Program-made: the position numbers and the translations under genes
Part shown: positions 53,531 to 64,000 of the stretch, in pieces
How the letters are laid out: the number at the start of each line of letters is the position of its first letter
Numbering within the stretch: the first letter of the stretch is position 1
The notes under the pieces: model-generated
The model's database searches: none
What the model was told of the DNA's origin: nothing
What the model saw: only the letters and a program-made list of their open reading frames with translations
DNA from: Tiliqua scincoides
Taxonomy: Eukaryota > Chordata > Lepidosauria > Squamata > Scincidae
Assembly: GCF_035046505.1 (NCBI RefSeq)
Contig: NC_089830.1
Coordinates: forward strand, 18,033,123 to 18,097,122
Direction: 5' to 3'
DNA: 64,000 bases

Positions 53531-53982
53531 GGGGCAAACTAAGTGTTATGGAAGCTTATCTGTATGTTAGAATACAGGTTTGTGTTAAGTTGCAGAGCAG
53601 GGGGCGGGGTGATTTAAATGGACGCGGCCGTTCTGAAACCTTCTCCACTGAAATCTCCCCCCACCACTTTTTTTCCCCTTTTGGGGTTGCTTCTCACCTC
53701 ACAGCCCCTCCAAAAGAAAGGAAAAAAAAAAAACAAAAACATTTGTGGGAGGATTGCAGATAATGGGAGAGTTCAACACTCTCTTACACCCCTGCTGAGC
53801 TTTCCGTTCACTCTGGGCCACCACCCTTTATCTTTCACCCTTTCTCTTCCACTCTGTTGTCTTCCCATGGCAAATATGGGAAATGTGGGAGGAGGAACTG
53901 CTGAACATGGGGAGAAGGGTGGAGATAGCAGTAGGTGAGGGGGATGGTGTTTGGTACCCTACCTCAAGTGCCCAAGGACATA

Positions 53983-54775
53983 AACCATGGTTTCTGCTTG
54001 TTGTATATTCAGAAGCCCAAGCCTTGGTTTTTATCCTAAACTGTGGTTAGTGCAACCTATGGTTTGATGCAAGGTCTGATTTGAACCACCGGACTTGGCA
54101 TTCATGGTTTGGGTCCAGTGCTTGGTTTAGGTCCAGACCTAAACCATGCTTGTCTTCCTGATTGCTCAGCATTCCTGTTTTTTTTTTTTTTTCCAGCATG
54201 TTAGAACCTAAACCATGGTTTGTGTTTATTTTGTATTACAAAGCCCAAGCCTTGGTTTTATTCTAAACCATGGGTGTCCAAACTTTTTAGCAGGAGGGAC
54301 ACATCCTCTCTCTGACACTGTGTTGGGGGCCGGGGAAAAAGGAATTAATTTATATTTAAAATTTGAATAAATTTACATAAATGAATATATTAGAGATGGA
54401 ACTTATAAATGAAGGTTTTGCAATAGCTTGGGGCCTATGAAAGGCCTTGCACAAAGCAAGGCCGGCCTTTCCTTCACTGCCACTGCTACATCACAGATGT
54501 GAAACAGCAAGCCGTGGAGGGTGCCCTTGTCCCACAGCTCATGTGAGAGGTTGAACTGTCACCTTCAAGCTGAGATTAGTCGCTTTGGGCTCCAGCATGT
54601 CTCCGGAGGGCCAGAGACTCATTGAAGACTGGGGGCTCCCCGAGGGCTGGATTGGGAGTCCCCGAGGGCCATAAGTGGCCCCCAGGCCAAGGTTTGGGGG
54701 CCCCTGTTCTAAACCTTGGTTAGTTCCAATTATGGTTTGATGCAATGTCTGAATCGAACCACCGGTGTTAAGTGT
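53983..54775 (+). repeat. AACCATGGTTT-rich element in two tandem copies, second split by hAT
   Basis: AAACCATGGTTT then AGAAGCCCAAGCCTTGGTTT near 53985 recurs at 54210 (AAAGCCCAAGCCTTGGTTTT). TGGTTTGATGCAAGGTCTGA near 54061 recurs after the hAT as TGGTTTGATGCAATGTCTGA. The second copy is interrupted by 54269-54706. Confidence 0.7.
54269..54706. mobile_element. hAT family 2 non-autonomous element, complete (438 bp)
   Basis: Ends CATGGGTGTCCAAAC and GGTTTGGGGGCCCCTG. Perfect TSD TTCTAAAC at 54261-54268 and 54707-54714. Confidence 0.9.
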
Positions 54776-55261
54776 GTCCTTCAGTGCTATCGCAAGGGAG
54801 TGAGTGCATAAAGGGTGTTCCCTTAAAACATTGAAGGGGTCAGAACCATTAGCTCATTTTATTATAATCCTACTAGGGAAAAGGACTTAAATATGTCTGT
54901 GGAGAAGGAATAAAAAGACCCCAGCTGCTGAAGTGTGGCCTCCTTGTCTCTTAGTGGAATTACATAGCATTGGCCCTGTTGGTGCTTTCTTTCTTTTTTT
55001 TAAAAAGGTCCCTGTTTCCCTTGCATGTGTTTTTTCAGTGTGTGGCAGACCCATTTTTCCACCCCTGCAAACTGAGAAAGTCAGGAGCAATACAGCATGT
55101 CAGGCGCAATAGCCGCTGGTGGGTTTTGTCTTAGATGGTCTCCATGGACCTCTGTCGCTGGAGCTGCTGAAAACTGTATACATGAAGGGTCGCGTCGGGA
55201 ACTGTGAATCTGGTTCATGAACTGTGGCTGTGTTTGTATGGCTGCTGGCGAGACGGCAGAT

Positions 55262-55410
55262 AAGAACATAAGAACAGCCCCACTGGATCAGGCCATAGGC
55301 CCATCTAGTCCAGCTTCCTGTATCTCACAGCGGCCCACCAAATGCCCCAGGGAGCACACCAGATAACAAGAGACCTGCATCCTGGTGCCCTCCCTTGCAT
55401 CTGGCAAGGG
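55262..55410 (-). mobile_element. CR1-like LINE tail fragment
   Basis: AACATAAGAACAGCCCCACT through TGCCCTCCCTTGCATCTGGC is the 3' UTR end in reverse. Only the last ~145 bases are present. Confidence 0.8.
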
Positions 55411-55659
55411 CAGATGATGCTGTCAAGGCAAATCCCTTCCAAGCAGATGACGGCCTTCCAAGCAGATGACGGCCTTTTGCATCTGCTGTTAGAGAACGTA
55501 GCAAGTTGCTGGTTGGGGAGGCAGTTATTAGAGGACTGGATCTCAGCCCCTGCTAAGTGGGCAAATGAATCCTTTTTAAACTTTTAAATTCTTTTAAAAC
55601 TTTCTAATGACCCCTTTTTAAATGAACTACATGCTGGGGAGGGCAGCAGGGCAGAGGTT

Positions 55660-55905
55660 GTGTCTTGCTGTCTTGTGTGCTCCCTGAAGCAGTTGGGGGG
55701 CTACTGTGAGATACAGGAAGCTGGACCAGGTGGGCCTTTGGCCTGATCCAGTGGGGCAGTTCTTATGTTCTTAAACTACAATTCCCAGGAGGCCTTGCAG
55801 GTCTCTTGTTGTCTGGTGCGCTCCCTGGGGCATTTGGTGGGCCGCTGTGAGATACAGGAAGCTGGACCAGGTGGGCCTTTGTCCTGATCCAGTGGAGTTC
55901 TACTT
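55660..55905 (+). repeat. Two CR1-like tail units in tandem with ACTACAATTCCCAG linker
   Basis: The first unit ends CAGTTCTTATGTTCTTAA, then ACTACAATTCCCAGGAGG, then a second unit up to CTGATCCAGTGGAGTTC. Same arrangement as 6739-7163. Confidence 0.8.
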
Positions 55906-56375
55906 AAGTAAACTGGTGGCTCCCTTAGATATCGCTCTCCATCCTCCATCCTCTCCATTACCCGAAAAATTCTCACTTCGGGTAATGTGTAGATCTCGTC
56001 TTATATTTGGAAGAGGAGAGCAGGTGATAGGCCAGCCCATCCATGTGACCAACTTCAGGCAGCAGTTTGGTGTGGAGGGTACTCATCTCTGCCTACTTGC
56101 CTCCACTGCTTCACCTTCTCCTCCTTCTCCCTGCATTAGAAAAAACGCTGGACTCCGTTCCTCCACCTTCTTTACAGCATGTGTCGAATCTCATCGGCAA
56201 TTCCATGGGCCTTGAGTTGCGTTGGAATTTGAGAGCCGATGTTGCGTTGCGGCGAAGAAACCAAAGCCGTGCAGTGGGGATTCCCTGGTTCATGTCTTGC
56301 CTCTGCTGTGAACTCACTGGGCCTCTTTAGGCAAGCTGCTCCCTCTCAGAGTCAAGCTGCGATATTGGGATGAAT

Positions 56376-56570
56376 ACAGTAGTTCCCAAACTCACTGCAG
56401 CTGTGGTGCCCTTCGCACTCATGCAGCTGCTTCTTCCCGGTTCACTGGGACGAGATAAATCTTGCAAGATCGTGTGAAATTCTCGCACAGCCGATCAGTA
56501 TTTTGCACGATCGGATTGGTGCAGCGGGAAGAAGAGGCCGTGGCACAGACTTTGGGAACCACTGGGATCG
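56376..56570. mobile_element. Short hAT element
   Basis: GTAGTTCCCAAACTCACTGC and CAGACTTTGGGAACCACTG are inverted ends. Interior arms ATCTTGCAAGATCG and GCACGATCGGATTGG. Related to 15366-15570. Confidence 0.65.
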
Positions 56571-57329
56571 TGCTTAACTTTACAGGGTTGTCGGGAGGAC
56601 GGCGAAAAGTGAATTCGTAGGGCATGCTTTGAACACTTGATAGTGCTGTACAAAAGCATTGTTAGTCAATCTCCACTGCTTCGTTGTGTGCTCTGTTGCA
56701 TCTCCCAGTGGCATCCTACTACGTCCTAGAACTCAGTGGGCAAGCATCTAAATGCCAGTTTCCCAGCTCCCACTCAGCCCTCCAAGTGGGAACTGGCCAG
56801 ACCCCAAAAGCATTTTTTGAAAACGGACCTGGGAATCGTCCTGCTCACTCAGCATTCCTGCTTTCTTCCAGCCTGTCAGATCTGCGAGGGATTCCATTCC
56901 TGTTTTGTCGAGTTTCCCAGCTGCTTGTGGCTCTTGATGGAGCACGTGGGTGTGGGCAGAGCATCTGGGAACAGACAGCCTGGCAGCTTTCCCTGGCCCT
57001 GGAGTTCCCTGTCTGCATGAATATGACCTCCTCCAATTTGCATTGTAGAGCAGTCAGTTGCTGGAGAACGGCTGATTCTAATAGGAGATGTTAGGTGAAC
57101 ACTTTTTCATTGGCTTGGGGAGCGCTGCCTGGTTCTAATTAAGGAAATGCAGAAGACCCCCATTTACAACCGTTGGTGCTCAAGTGAACCACAGGAATAA
57201 GTGATCCAAAATGCTCCACTTGGTCATAGGCATGGTGATCCTGTTAAGCCTCTTTCTACCACGGTGGCACGGAAAGCTATTAAAGCCAATTAGTTTTTTC
57301 TGCACCATGAAAGACTTATTTGAAGGCCT

Positions 57330-57445
57330 TTGAATCACAGAATCATAGAGTTGGAAGGGGCCAAATAGGTCATCTAGTCCAACCCCCTGCCTTAGGCTGG
57401 AAATTCTCTGCATCTCCAACAGGTGCTTGTCGAGCCTTAATATTG
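57330..57445 (-). mobile_element. CR1 LINE 3' end, typical tail
   Basis: AATCATAGAGTTGGAAGGGG then TCATCTAGTCCAACCCCCTG is the standard amniote CR1 3' end in reverse. It differs from the CR1-like family with the TTCTTATG tail. Copies also at 60105-60385 and 62720-62875. Confidence 0.8.
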
Positions 57446-57647
57446 TTCATCAGTGATCTTCATGATCGCATCACTTTCATCTCATTGCAAATAACCTATG
57501 GCCGTGTGGTCATTTGTATTGCGCCTGTAAGGCTTTCACATGTATCGTGTGTGGCCACAGTTGGAACACTGTATACACATCTGCCATTGGTATCCGTGGG
57601 GGATCCCTTCCCAGATCCCTCGTGTATACCCAGAGGCATCACTAGGG

Positions 57648-57971
57648 CAGTGGTTCTCAAGCGTTTAGCGTTGGGACCCACTTTTTTAGAATGAGAATCT
57701 GTCAGGACCCACTGGAAGTGATGTCATGACCAGAAGTGACATCATCAAGCAGGAAAATTTTTAACAATCCTAGGCTGCAATCCTACCCACACTTACCCAG
57801 GAGTGACTATCTTTGTTAAAAGCTTATATATAGTAGCCTGTTAAAAGTACAGAGAGGTAACATTTCCCCAAATGCAGTCACGTATCAGTCTAATATATTA
57901 AAAATAAAATATTGAAATGAATGGGGACCCACCTGAAATTGGCTTGCGACCCACCAGTTTGAGAAACACTG
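57648..57971 (+). mobile_element. hAT family 1 non-autonomous element, complete (324 bp)
   Basis: Ends CAGTGGTTCTCAAGC and GTTTGAGAAACACTG. Perfect TSD CACTAGGG at 57640-57647 and 57972-57979. The target is the CAGTGGCATCACTAGGG-like end of an older transposon (57631 onward). Confidence 0.9.
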
Positions 57972-58197
57972 CACTAGGGATTGTGTCACCTGGTGTGGGG
58001 GCTCATTGCTTTACCCCCATAATGACCCTTCTCGCATGCCAGACCATACAGAATAAATCACAACATGGTACACACAACTTAAATGCTGTGGCATCATTAG
58101 GGGTAATCCCCATTAATTTTGTTTGTTTAAGTATATAACAGTACAGGTCACCCAACTAATCAATTTTTAAAAGCCAGTGGCAAATTTATGGCACTCT

Positions 58198-58605
58198 AAT
58201 AATAATAATAATAATAATTCCAATATTTATATATTGCCTTTCTTGTCTTTGGATTTCTCTTCTGACTTTATTCAGTGTGGTTGTTTACATAGGCAGGCTT
58301 ACTAAATCCCCATAGGGATTTTTACAAGTTCTATCTTCCAAGAACACCTTCATTCCAGGTGTAATCCTTCACAGTCTGGTCACTTTCTGGCTGAATTTGC
58401 CTCTCCTACATAGCTGAGGGCACTCCACTCCACTCACTGTGGTGGTGGGGGGAATCATCCTTTGCTTCGCTCACCAGCTGGGATGACTCATCCCATCAGC
58501 ACTTTCTGCAGCTCTTGGATACATCCATCTGTTTAGAATTGCATTCCCAGCTGTTCTTCAGGCTTCCTAGTCAACAGGTCTACCACTCAACCAGACCTTC
58601 TGCCC
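58198..58605 (-). mobile_element. tRNA-derived SINE with (AAT)n tail
   Basis: The tail (AAT)n at 58198-58218 is followed by TTATATATTGCCTTTCTTGT and ACATAGGCAGGCTTACTAAA, shared with 13025-13416. The head is the mirror of ACCACTCAACCAGACCTTCT. Confidence 0.65.
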
Positions 58606-58765
58606 ACACAAATAACTAAAATGCGCGAGATACATGGAAAGGAGAACTGACTTGTACTTAATGGTTCCTTGCTGTGTCATTATAACACCTCATTGGCTCT
58701 GAGAACAATCAGTCTCGTTGGTCAGTTCTGAGTTCAGAAAATCCACTGTTTGTTACATAAGGCAG

Positions 58766-58955
58766 TGGTGTTTTCCATTTCTGGTTATTTGGCCACAAAG
58801 TTTGATAGAATGCAAACATTTCAGCATGCGTGAAATGCATCCTGCATGACATTGTGCATTGAATAATATATAACTTGGTGGTATTATCTGAAAATACTGA
58901 GATTTCACCATTTTGTCCAGTGGTTGTGTCACCCCGCCCCCTAGTGATGTCACTG
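58766..58955. mobile_element. CAGTGGCATC-family transposon fragment
   Basis: GGTTATTTGGCCACAAAGTT, TTTGATAGAATGCAAACATT and the right end CCCCTAGTGATGTCACTG. The left end is missing. Confidence 0.6.
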
Positions 58956-59618
58956 CATACACCAGTTCTGCAGATGTGGAAGGCCCTCAGAGGACATACT
59001 GGATGTGAACAGAAGCATCTTCTAGTCACATCTGGGTGGTCCTCTGAGGTCCTCCAGCAGAGGCTTGCAATCTGCAGACACGGAGGAGTGCATCTGTTCA
59101 CTGTTCTGTGATGCCAGACTCTGTTTGTGCATGTTTAGTCTGTTGTGTCTTTTTTTTCCAACAGAACACTTGCCATTTTTTAAAAATGAGAGTAAGTAGG
59201 TGAAAACAACGCAGTATTGTGTTGTTTTCTTCAAAAGGAGCTTCTTTTGCTTCAAGTGCAGGTAAGCCGAGTTGAAAAGTAGGGTTTTGCTAAGCAACGG
59301 CTGCACCGGCATAAACATCCCCTCTGCAAATGAACCAAAATGTGAGCAGCGGTAATCGTTCCAAGAATCTTTTTCTGCTTTTTCCTAGGGTAAAAAAAAC
59401 ACAACACAACAAGATTTAATAATACTACAGCTCAGTTCTAACTGGGTTGCCCATCCCACAGTACAGTAGCACCAAAACAGCAGCCCCTGTATCCCATGGG
59501 GCCAGGCAGCCAGCCAAAGGTTTCCTTGAGATAAGGGAACATTACTTCCCTTACTTCGTGTCAGACCCCAACAGCCCCTACAGGTCTATTTGGATCTGAA
59601 CCAGAGAACCGAGTAGAC

Positions 59619-59957
59619 CAGCGTTTCTCAACGTCTGTCTCCCACTGTACTACTTTGCATGGTCCACCTATTGGAAGTACCACTATTAGTAACTGATGAT
59701 GATGTCATCAGCAGTTACTTCCTGATTACGAAGCCGTGACAAATGTGAGAAGCCCAGGGTGGACAAGAGGGCTTTTTGACTGTGCAAAAAGTGCGCACTG
59801 GAGCTCTGCCTGCCAAGCCAAGCCTCCTACTCTTGCTTGTTGACTTGCATTGCTGGATTCACTGCCAGGGGGCAGGGTTCTGGGAGTTCTGTGAGTACCA
59901 CTGGACACCACGTCGTGTACCACCAGTGGTACTCATGCCACTGGTTGAGAAACCCTG
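59619..59957. mobile_element. hAT family 4 element, complete (339 bp)
   Basis: Ends CAGCGTTTCTCAACG and GGTTGAGAAACCCTG. Perfect TSD GAGTAGAC at 59611-59618 and 59958-59965. Confidence 0.9.
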
Positions 59958-60104
59958 GAGTAGACCCATGTAGGGCCTTGATACTAGATACAAATGAAAC
60001 TAGTTCAGTGTGTCACATATGAAAGAGCTGCACACTATAGTTAACGTAAAAGTAATGTCTTAAAATCCCTCCTACATTTTTTTCTATGAAACCTTTGGTT
60101 CAAC

Positions 60105-60390
60105 ACCAGTCATAGAGTTGGAAGGGACCCACGAGACCATCTAGTCCAATCCCCTGCCTGTTGCTGGAAGTCCTCCTCGAGCATCTCCGGCAGGTGCTTG
60201 TTGAGCCTCTGCTTGAAAATCTTCAGTGATGGAGAATCCACCAACTTCCTTGGTAATTGGGAACCGACCTGACTGTCAAGAATGTTCCTGATGTCCAGCC
60301 AGAAGCTCCTATCTTGCACCTGTTGGCCACCACAAATGGCCACCATTTGTATCTTACAATTTTTGAACTGAATCATCTCCAATAATATTG
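60105..60390 (-). mobile_element. CR1 LINE C-terminus and 3' end
   Basis: The minus-strand frame contains WLDIRNILDSQVGSQLPRKL and FKQRLNKHLPEMLEE, close to the end of CR1 proteins, then the tail TTGGAAGGGACCCACGAGAC in reverse. 5'-truncated. Confidence 0.78.
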
Positions 60391-60539
60391 CGGGCTCTCT
60401 CCTTCCGATTTCCTCGCATTCTTCTGTAGAATGTTTGGAATATGTTTTATATTTTATAGCATGTAGTCTCTTGTAAATGAATTGCTTGTAAACCAGAATG
60501 CAGCATGGGGTTTGGAACTTGTCTTTAGTTTGGTTTTGG

Positions 60540-61410
60540 AAAGTGCCGGAGTTCCCCGCCTCCCACAGGTCCCCAACTTACCCAGGGAAAAGACTGCTGG
60601 GCCAGAAGATCAGGGAGGAAGCCGGTGGAACATGGGGCCACTTCCCCATATGCTGCCTGGGCACTCCTGTGGGCAGCAAAGCGCAGCAGAGGAACACTGT
60701 GCGCCGGACCCCCGCTTCTCCCTCCGCTTTGGAGGAAGGAGGGGGGAGACTGGATGCAGGCCATTCGGCTGCTGGGCAGCCACCCATCCCCCGCCTCGGG
60801 GGAGAAGGGGAGCACTCCCTCGCCCAGTCAGCCAGGACCTGCCTGACCGGGCAGGGCACCTGGCTATGACATTGGGAGCCCACAGCTGGACTTCCCAATG
60901 TCTTCTGCAGAGCTACAAGACCCAGGTGGGCATGGCCAGCCCACCCCCCAAAGGCAGAGACCAGAGCAGAGGCAGCAGCCTTCCCAGCCATCTCAGGAAC
61001 AACCCTGGCAGCTCCAGGTGAGAGGAGGTGGTAAGGAAACAGAGAGAGGAAGGGGAGGAGTTGTGGTAATCCCAGGGGAGGGCAGTCCCAGGGACACGCC
61101 CTTTTTGCACCATGCCTGTGAGGGAAGGGGAGGGCCAAAGGGGAGGGGTCTGCCCTACATAAACCTGAGGCCAGGGATGACAAAGCAGTGGGGGGTTAGA
61201 AGAGCAGGCAGGAGGATCTGCTGACAGCAGCCCCTGCTCCTGACTGGCAAATGCTGCCAACCCAAAGAGGGGGAACTGGGTGACGCAACCCCCTCTTTCC
61301 TCTGGTGAACTAGTCTGAGGCCTCCAGAAGGGGGTCCCCCTCGGAAAGGCCAGGCGGGCCCTCCCCTCCCCCTACAGGGAGGCCTCACAGAAAGTTTATG
61401 GGTTTTCTTG
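60540..61410. other. GC-rich block of unknown origin
   Basis: About 870 bases are much more GC-rich than the intron around them. It has a TATA-like word at 61155-61164 (CCTACATAAA) and several overlapping open frames on both strands, a usual by-product of GC richness. No domain, splice pattern or terminal repeat was recognised. It could be a decayed transposon, a CpG-rich regulatory block or an unknown repeat. Confidence 0.4.
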
Positions 61411-61522
61411 GTCAATACTTTTCATTTAGTAAATCATTTGGTTTTTGTCCCGAACCCCCTCCCCCTTCCTTGGCTGTAAAGAAGACTTCAGCAATGTCTG
61501 TCCTCTGTCAGATATTCTAGGG

Positions 61523-61700
61523 CAGCGGTTCTCAAACTTACCTTGCAAGATTTGGGAACCGCCATCTTGGACCTTGGGAGATTTTGTGAGGTCCAAGATG
61601 GACTGGTGCCTGGGAAAACAGATAAGAGGAGTCAACAGGGATAGCCTGCTGTGCCTGATAGTGCACCACGACCCCTGAAGATACACTCTTTGGGAACCTG
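61523..61700. mobile_element. Short hAT element
   Basis: CAGCGGTTCTCAAACTTACC and CTTTGGGAACCTGTA ends with flanks TTCTAGGG and TCCTAGGG (7 of 8). Interior GCCATCTTGGACCTTGG and its mirror. Confidence 0.72.
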
Positions 61701-62489
61701 TATCCTAGGGTTAGACTCCAAAACCGAGATGCATAGAAAACCTAGGCATTTTTCCCTCTTTCCCATTGACTAAGATGGTGGTCTAGGTAGTGGTGTTCTC
61801 AGTTTAATAAATCCAAGCAATTTTTCCCCCCTGTGCTTTTGAGTATAAGAAAATGGCAGGAAGCGATTGTTTGTGACTCTGTGCTCACCTTCATGAGCTA
61901 TCACAATAGCCTTTTCATCACCACTGCCAGAATGGAAACACATGAACGAATGGAGCTTTGGTTTTTGAAAGGACGCAGCAGTCACTTGGTTGAGTCCAGT
62001 GCTAACAGGGTGCTTAAGCTTTTTAAACCTCTTTCTCCCGCTCATTTCATTTGATGTTCCTGGTTACCCGTTTCAAGATATCATCTCTGTAATGTTCAGG
62101 TGGTTGTCAGAGGTAAGGATGTCAACCTTCCAGGAGTGACCTGGAGTCTTCCGAAATCAGCGTTAAAATCCAGGTGATGACTGGAAGCAATCCTGGAGGT
62201 GTGAACAGGGCCTTTAGGGATTTCCAGCCTTACATCATGATGGGAAACAGAATCTGGAGGGATAGGTTTAGCTAGAGGTGGCGACCCTAGTGGAAAGATG
62301 CGTTAGTTGTTTCAGTAGAAAGCAATTGTCTTGCGGATAAGCAAAGAAAGTGGGGTGTGTTCATGTCCTAGAGTGAAAAGCCGCAGTAGACTGTCATGTA
62401 TCATCAAGTGAATACTTGCTTGAGCATGTGGGCTCCTGATCCTTCCAGTGGGGAAGCCAGTCCACACACACACACACACCTTTTGCCTT

Positions 62490-62670
62490 TTAATCCCACC
62501 CTTCTTCCATGGAGGTCAGGTCAACCCACATGGTTCTCCTCCTGCCCATGCGATCTTTACAAAAACCCAGTGAGGTAGATTAGGTGAGGAGACAAGGCCG
62601 CTCACTGGGTTTCATGACGAAATGGGGATCTGGCCCAACATTTTCACCACTAGGCCAGCTCCGACATTTT
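62490..62670 (-). mobile_element. Sauria-type SINE, diverged
   Basis: TAATCCCACCCTTCTTCCAT and the region GTGAGGTAGATTAGGTGAGG are the SINE in reverse with many changes. A (CA)n run precedes it at 62463-62478. Confidence 0.55.
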
Positions 62671-62719
62671 CACCACTACAACCACATTGGCCCTTGTATA
62701 TAGAAAGGACAGTTTGTCC

Positions 62720-62880
62720 ATGCAGATTGGCTACCTCACTCAACATGGAAGTGTTGTCCAGAGGAGCTAAAAGGCTGAACAGGCACCTGCTGGAGATGTT
62801 GTAGGAGGAGTTCCTGCTACAGGTGTGGGTTGGACTAGATGACCTTTTGGGTCCCTTCCAACTCTATGAGTCATGTATGA
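62720..62880 (+). mobile_element. CR1 LINE 3' end
   Basis: GGCTGAACAGGCACCTGCTG then GGTTGGACTAGATGACCTTT and CTTCCAACTCTATGA form the standard CR1 3' end on the plus strand, 200 bases before the HIVEP3 finger exon. Confidence 0.82.
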
Positions 62881-63077
62881 GACTCCTGGTGCTTCCCCCA
62901 CGACCAGTCACCTCTTAATTATTCTTTGATGACAATTCACTCCCTTTCTAACCAATCCTCTTTTCCCCTGTAGCCATGAATAATGTCGTGACTTTTTTTT
63001 CCCCCCAAGGAGACATGTTTCGAATGTTGAGGTGGGAATCTTGTATTTCTGTTACCATGACACCCTGTTGCTCATAG

Positions 63078-63253
63078 GTACAAATCAAACGAAGAGTATG
63101 TGTATGTGCGAGGCCGCGGCCGAGGGAAGTATGTATGTGAGGAGTGTGGAATTCGCTGCAAGAAGCCCAGCATGCTGAAGAAACACATTCGCACGCACAC
63201 AGACGTCAGGCCCTATGTCTGCAAGTACTGTAACTTTGCCTTTAAAACGAAAG
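63078..63253 (+). CDS. HIVEP3: HIVEP3 coding exon, C-terminal ZAS zinc fingers (residues 1734-1793, partial)
   Basis: After the acceptor CTCATAG the exon completes the split glycine and reads [20 protein letters not shown]. It contains one whole C2H2 finger (about 1752-1774, ending KKHIRTH), the linker TDVRP, and the first half of the next finger ([14 protein letters not shown]). The donor GTAAGCC interrupts the second finger after KTK plus one base. From memory, HIVEP paralogs split this finger at the same place. The missing half (NLTKHMKSKAH in mammals) is not in the remaining 747 bases, so the gene runs off the right edge. The C-terminal finger pair contacts DNA together with its acidic tail in the paired ZAS arrangement of this family. 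Sequence identity to mammals is almost complete here. Confidence 0.96.
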
Positions 63254-64000
63254 GTAAGCCACAGTTGGTTCCAAAAGCTCCTCTCCTCAGTGCATTTGGC
63301 TTGCGCGTTGAGTTCTCTTGGGGGCACTAGTGGAACAGGAACGGCCTTTTTGAACAAGAATTTGGCTCGGGTGCCAAACCTCTAATTGGCTGGAATTGGC
63401 CGAGGCCTGCCAAAGCGAGAACGACCGATGTGCCGAGTCATCGGGCGATGCGGCAAACTTTTGCTCTCAGAGTTTGCCTGCCATACTGCGGGACGTCCTT
63501 CTGATTTGTGTTTGGCCTTCATTGTGGCTGAAAAGAAAAAAAAAAAGTACCAAAACCAATCACGTTTTTTTGACAACCGAATGGCCAACCAAATGGCACC
63601 TGGTTGTAGGGCAGCGTTCCTTTTAATTTGAGGAATCCAAAGAGGTCTCCAAAGGCCATCTAGCATGTCTGGGGCCTAACATACTAGTGCTCTCAATGTC
63701 AATATATGCTGTATTTTATTACCTTTGCATTGCTGCTGCAGCACCCCAAGATGCCCTTTTCCCGAATGAACCAGCTTTCCAGTCCAAAGCCCTGCAGCTC
63801 TAGGAAATGTTGATTTTCCCCACATGCACTCTACGCTTTCAGCTCTGAGAGTTATAACAACCCTGCTTTTCATCTCATTTTAGACGGGGTTGGGGCCCTA
63901 ACCTTTCCATTAAATCCACACAGGACTGCGTTGTGAGCAAAATGCCCACCAGTGAAGAGGTTATGAAATTGGGCCAAACCATATGTGAGGAAGAGGACAG
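63254..64000 (+). other. HIVEP3: HIVEP3 intron, beginning only
   Basis: The interval starts with the donor GTAAGCC and continues to the window edge. I see no recognisable repeat or exon in it. The next coding exon should start with the codons for NLTKHMKSKAH and is not present. Confidence 0.75.

Larger units (their letters stand above)
39752..63077 (+). other. HIVEP3: HIVEP3 intron, 23.3 kb, repeat-rich
   Basis: The intron separates the acidic linker exon from the C-terminal finger exon. Both splice sites are clear and the phases agree. It contains the LINE fragment at 42457, three to four CR1-like LINE pieces, the triplicated 5S SINE, many hAT elements and several simple repeats. No additional conserved coding exon was recognised inside it. 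Confidence 0.85.

Noticed and set aside
60482-61183. Long open frames on both strands in the GC-rich block
   Set aside because: Frames overlap on both strands as expected for GC-rich DNA, with no recognisable domain and no splice-site support.

Overview
The window is from a vertebrate nuclear genome, almost certainly a squamate reptile (lizard). The evidence is vertebrate gene fragments with standard GT-AG splice sites plus a lizard-type repeat mix: Sauria-type SINEs, SINEs derived from 5S rRNA, tRNA-derived SINEs, CR1-like LINEs and many short non-autonomous hAT elements. The species cannot be named from the sequence. No bacterial gene, CRISPR array, retrovirus, LTR element or Polinton was recognised.

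Two host genes are present. (1) At the left edge, on the minus strand, lies one coding exon of a Na+/K+-ATPase-interacting protein, best matching NKAIN1 (2125-2262). (2) The rest of the window is dominated by HIVEP3 (Schnurri-3/KRC) on the plus strand. Its giant exon is 30857-36464, with the start codon at 31410 and 1685 codons. It carries the N-terminal C2H2 finger pair, a central CCHC finger and a basic nuclear-localisation motif. A 146-nt exon (39606-39751) encodes an acidic linker, and a 176-nt exon (63078-63253) starts the second C2H2 pair. Phases agree at every junction (0, 2, 1). The remaining C-terminus, roughly 600 residues by comparison with the human protein of about 2,400, lies beyond the right edge. 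Two small non-coding exons with strong splice sites (27271-27339 and 28784-28851) probably belong to its 5' UTR.

An exact 200-base run of N (3266-3465) separates the NKAIN1 exon from HIVEP3. In human the two genes are about 10 Mb apart on chromosome 1, so their adjacency may be a scaffolding join.

Most of the rest is transposon debris, and much of it can be ordered in time from nested insertions with intact target-site duplications (TSDs). The main families are: hAT family 1 (termini CAGTGGTTCTCAAAC), hAT family 2 (CAGGGGTGTCCAAA), hAT family 3 (GGGTGTCAAAC-like), an older family with CAGTGGCATCAC termini, a pogo/Tigger-like element, palindromic MITEs, CR1-like LINE 3' ends with a TTCTTATG octamer tail, and 5S-derived SINEs. 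The 5S SINEs share their 3' tail, a UUCG-loop hairpin, with the 3' end of an unassigned LINE at 42457-42934. That LINE family is a good candidate for the one that mobilises them.

The most interesting points are the SINE-LINE hairpin partnership, tandem arrays of a ~140-bp CR1-like tail joined to an ACTACAATTCCCAG motif, an 87-bp triplication inside one 5S SINE, an inverted ~97-bp repeat flanking the giant HIVEP3 exon, and several non-repetitive AT-rich intronic blocks that look like conserved non-coding elements.
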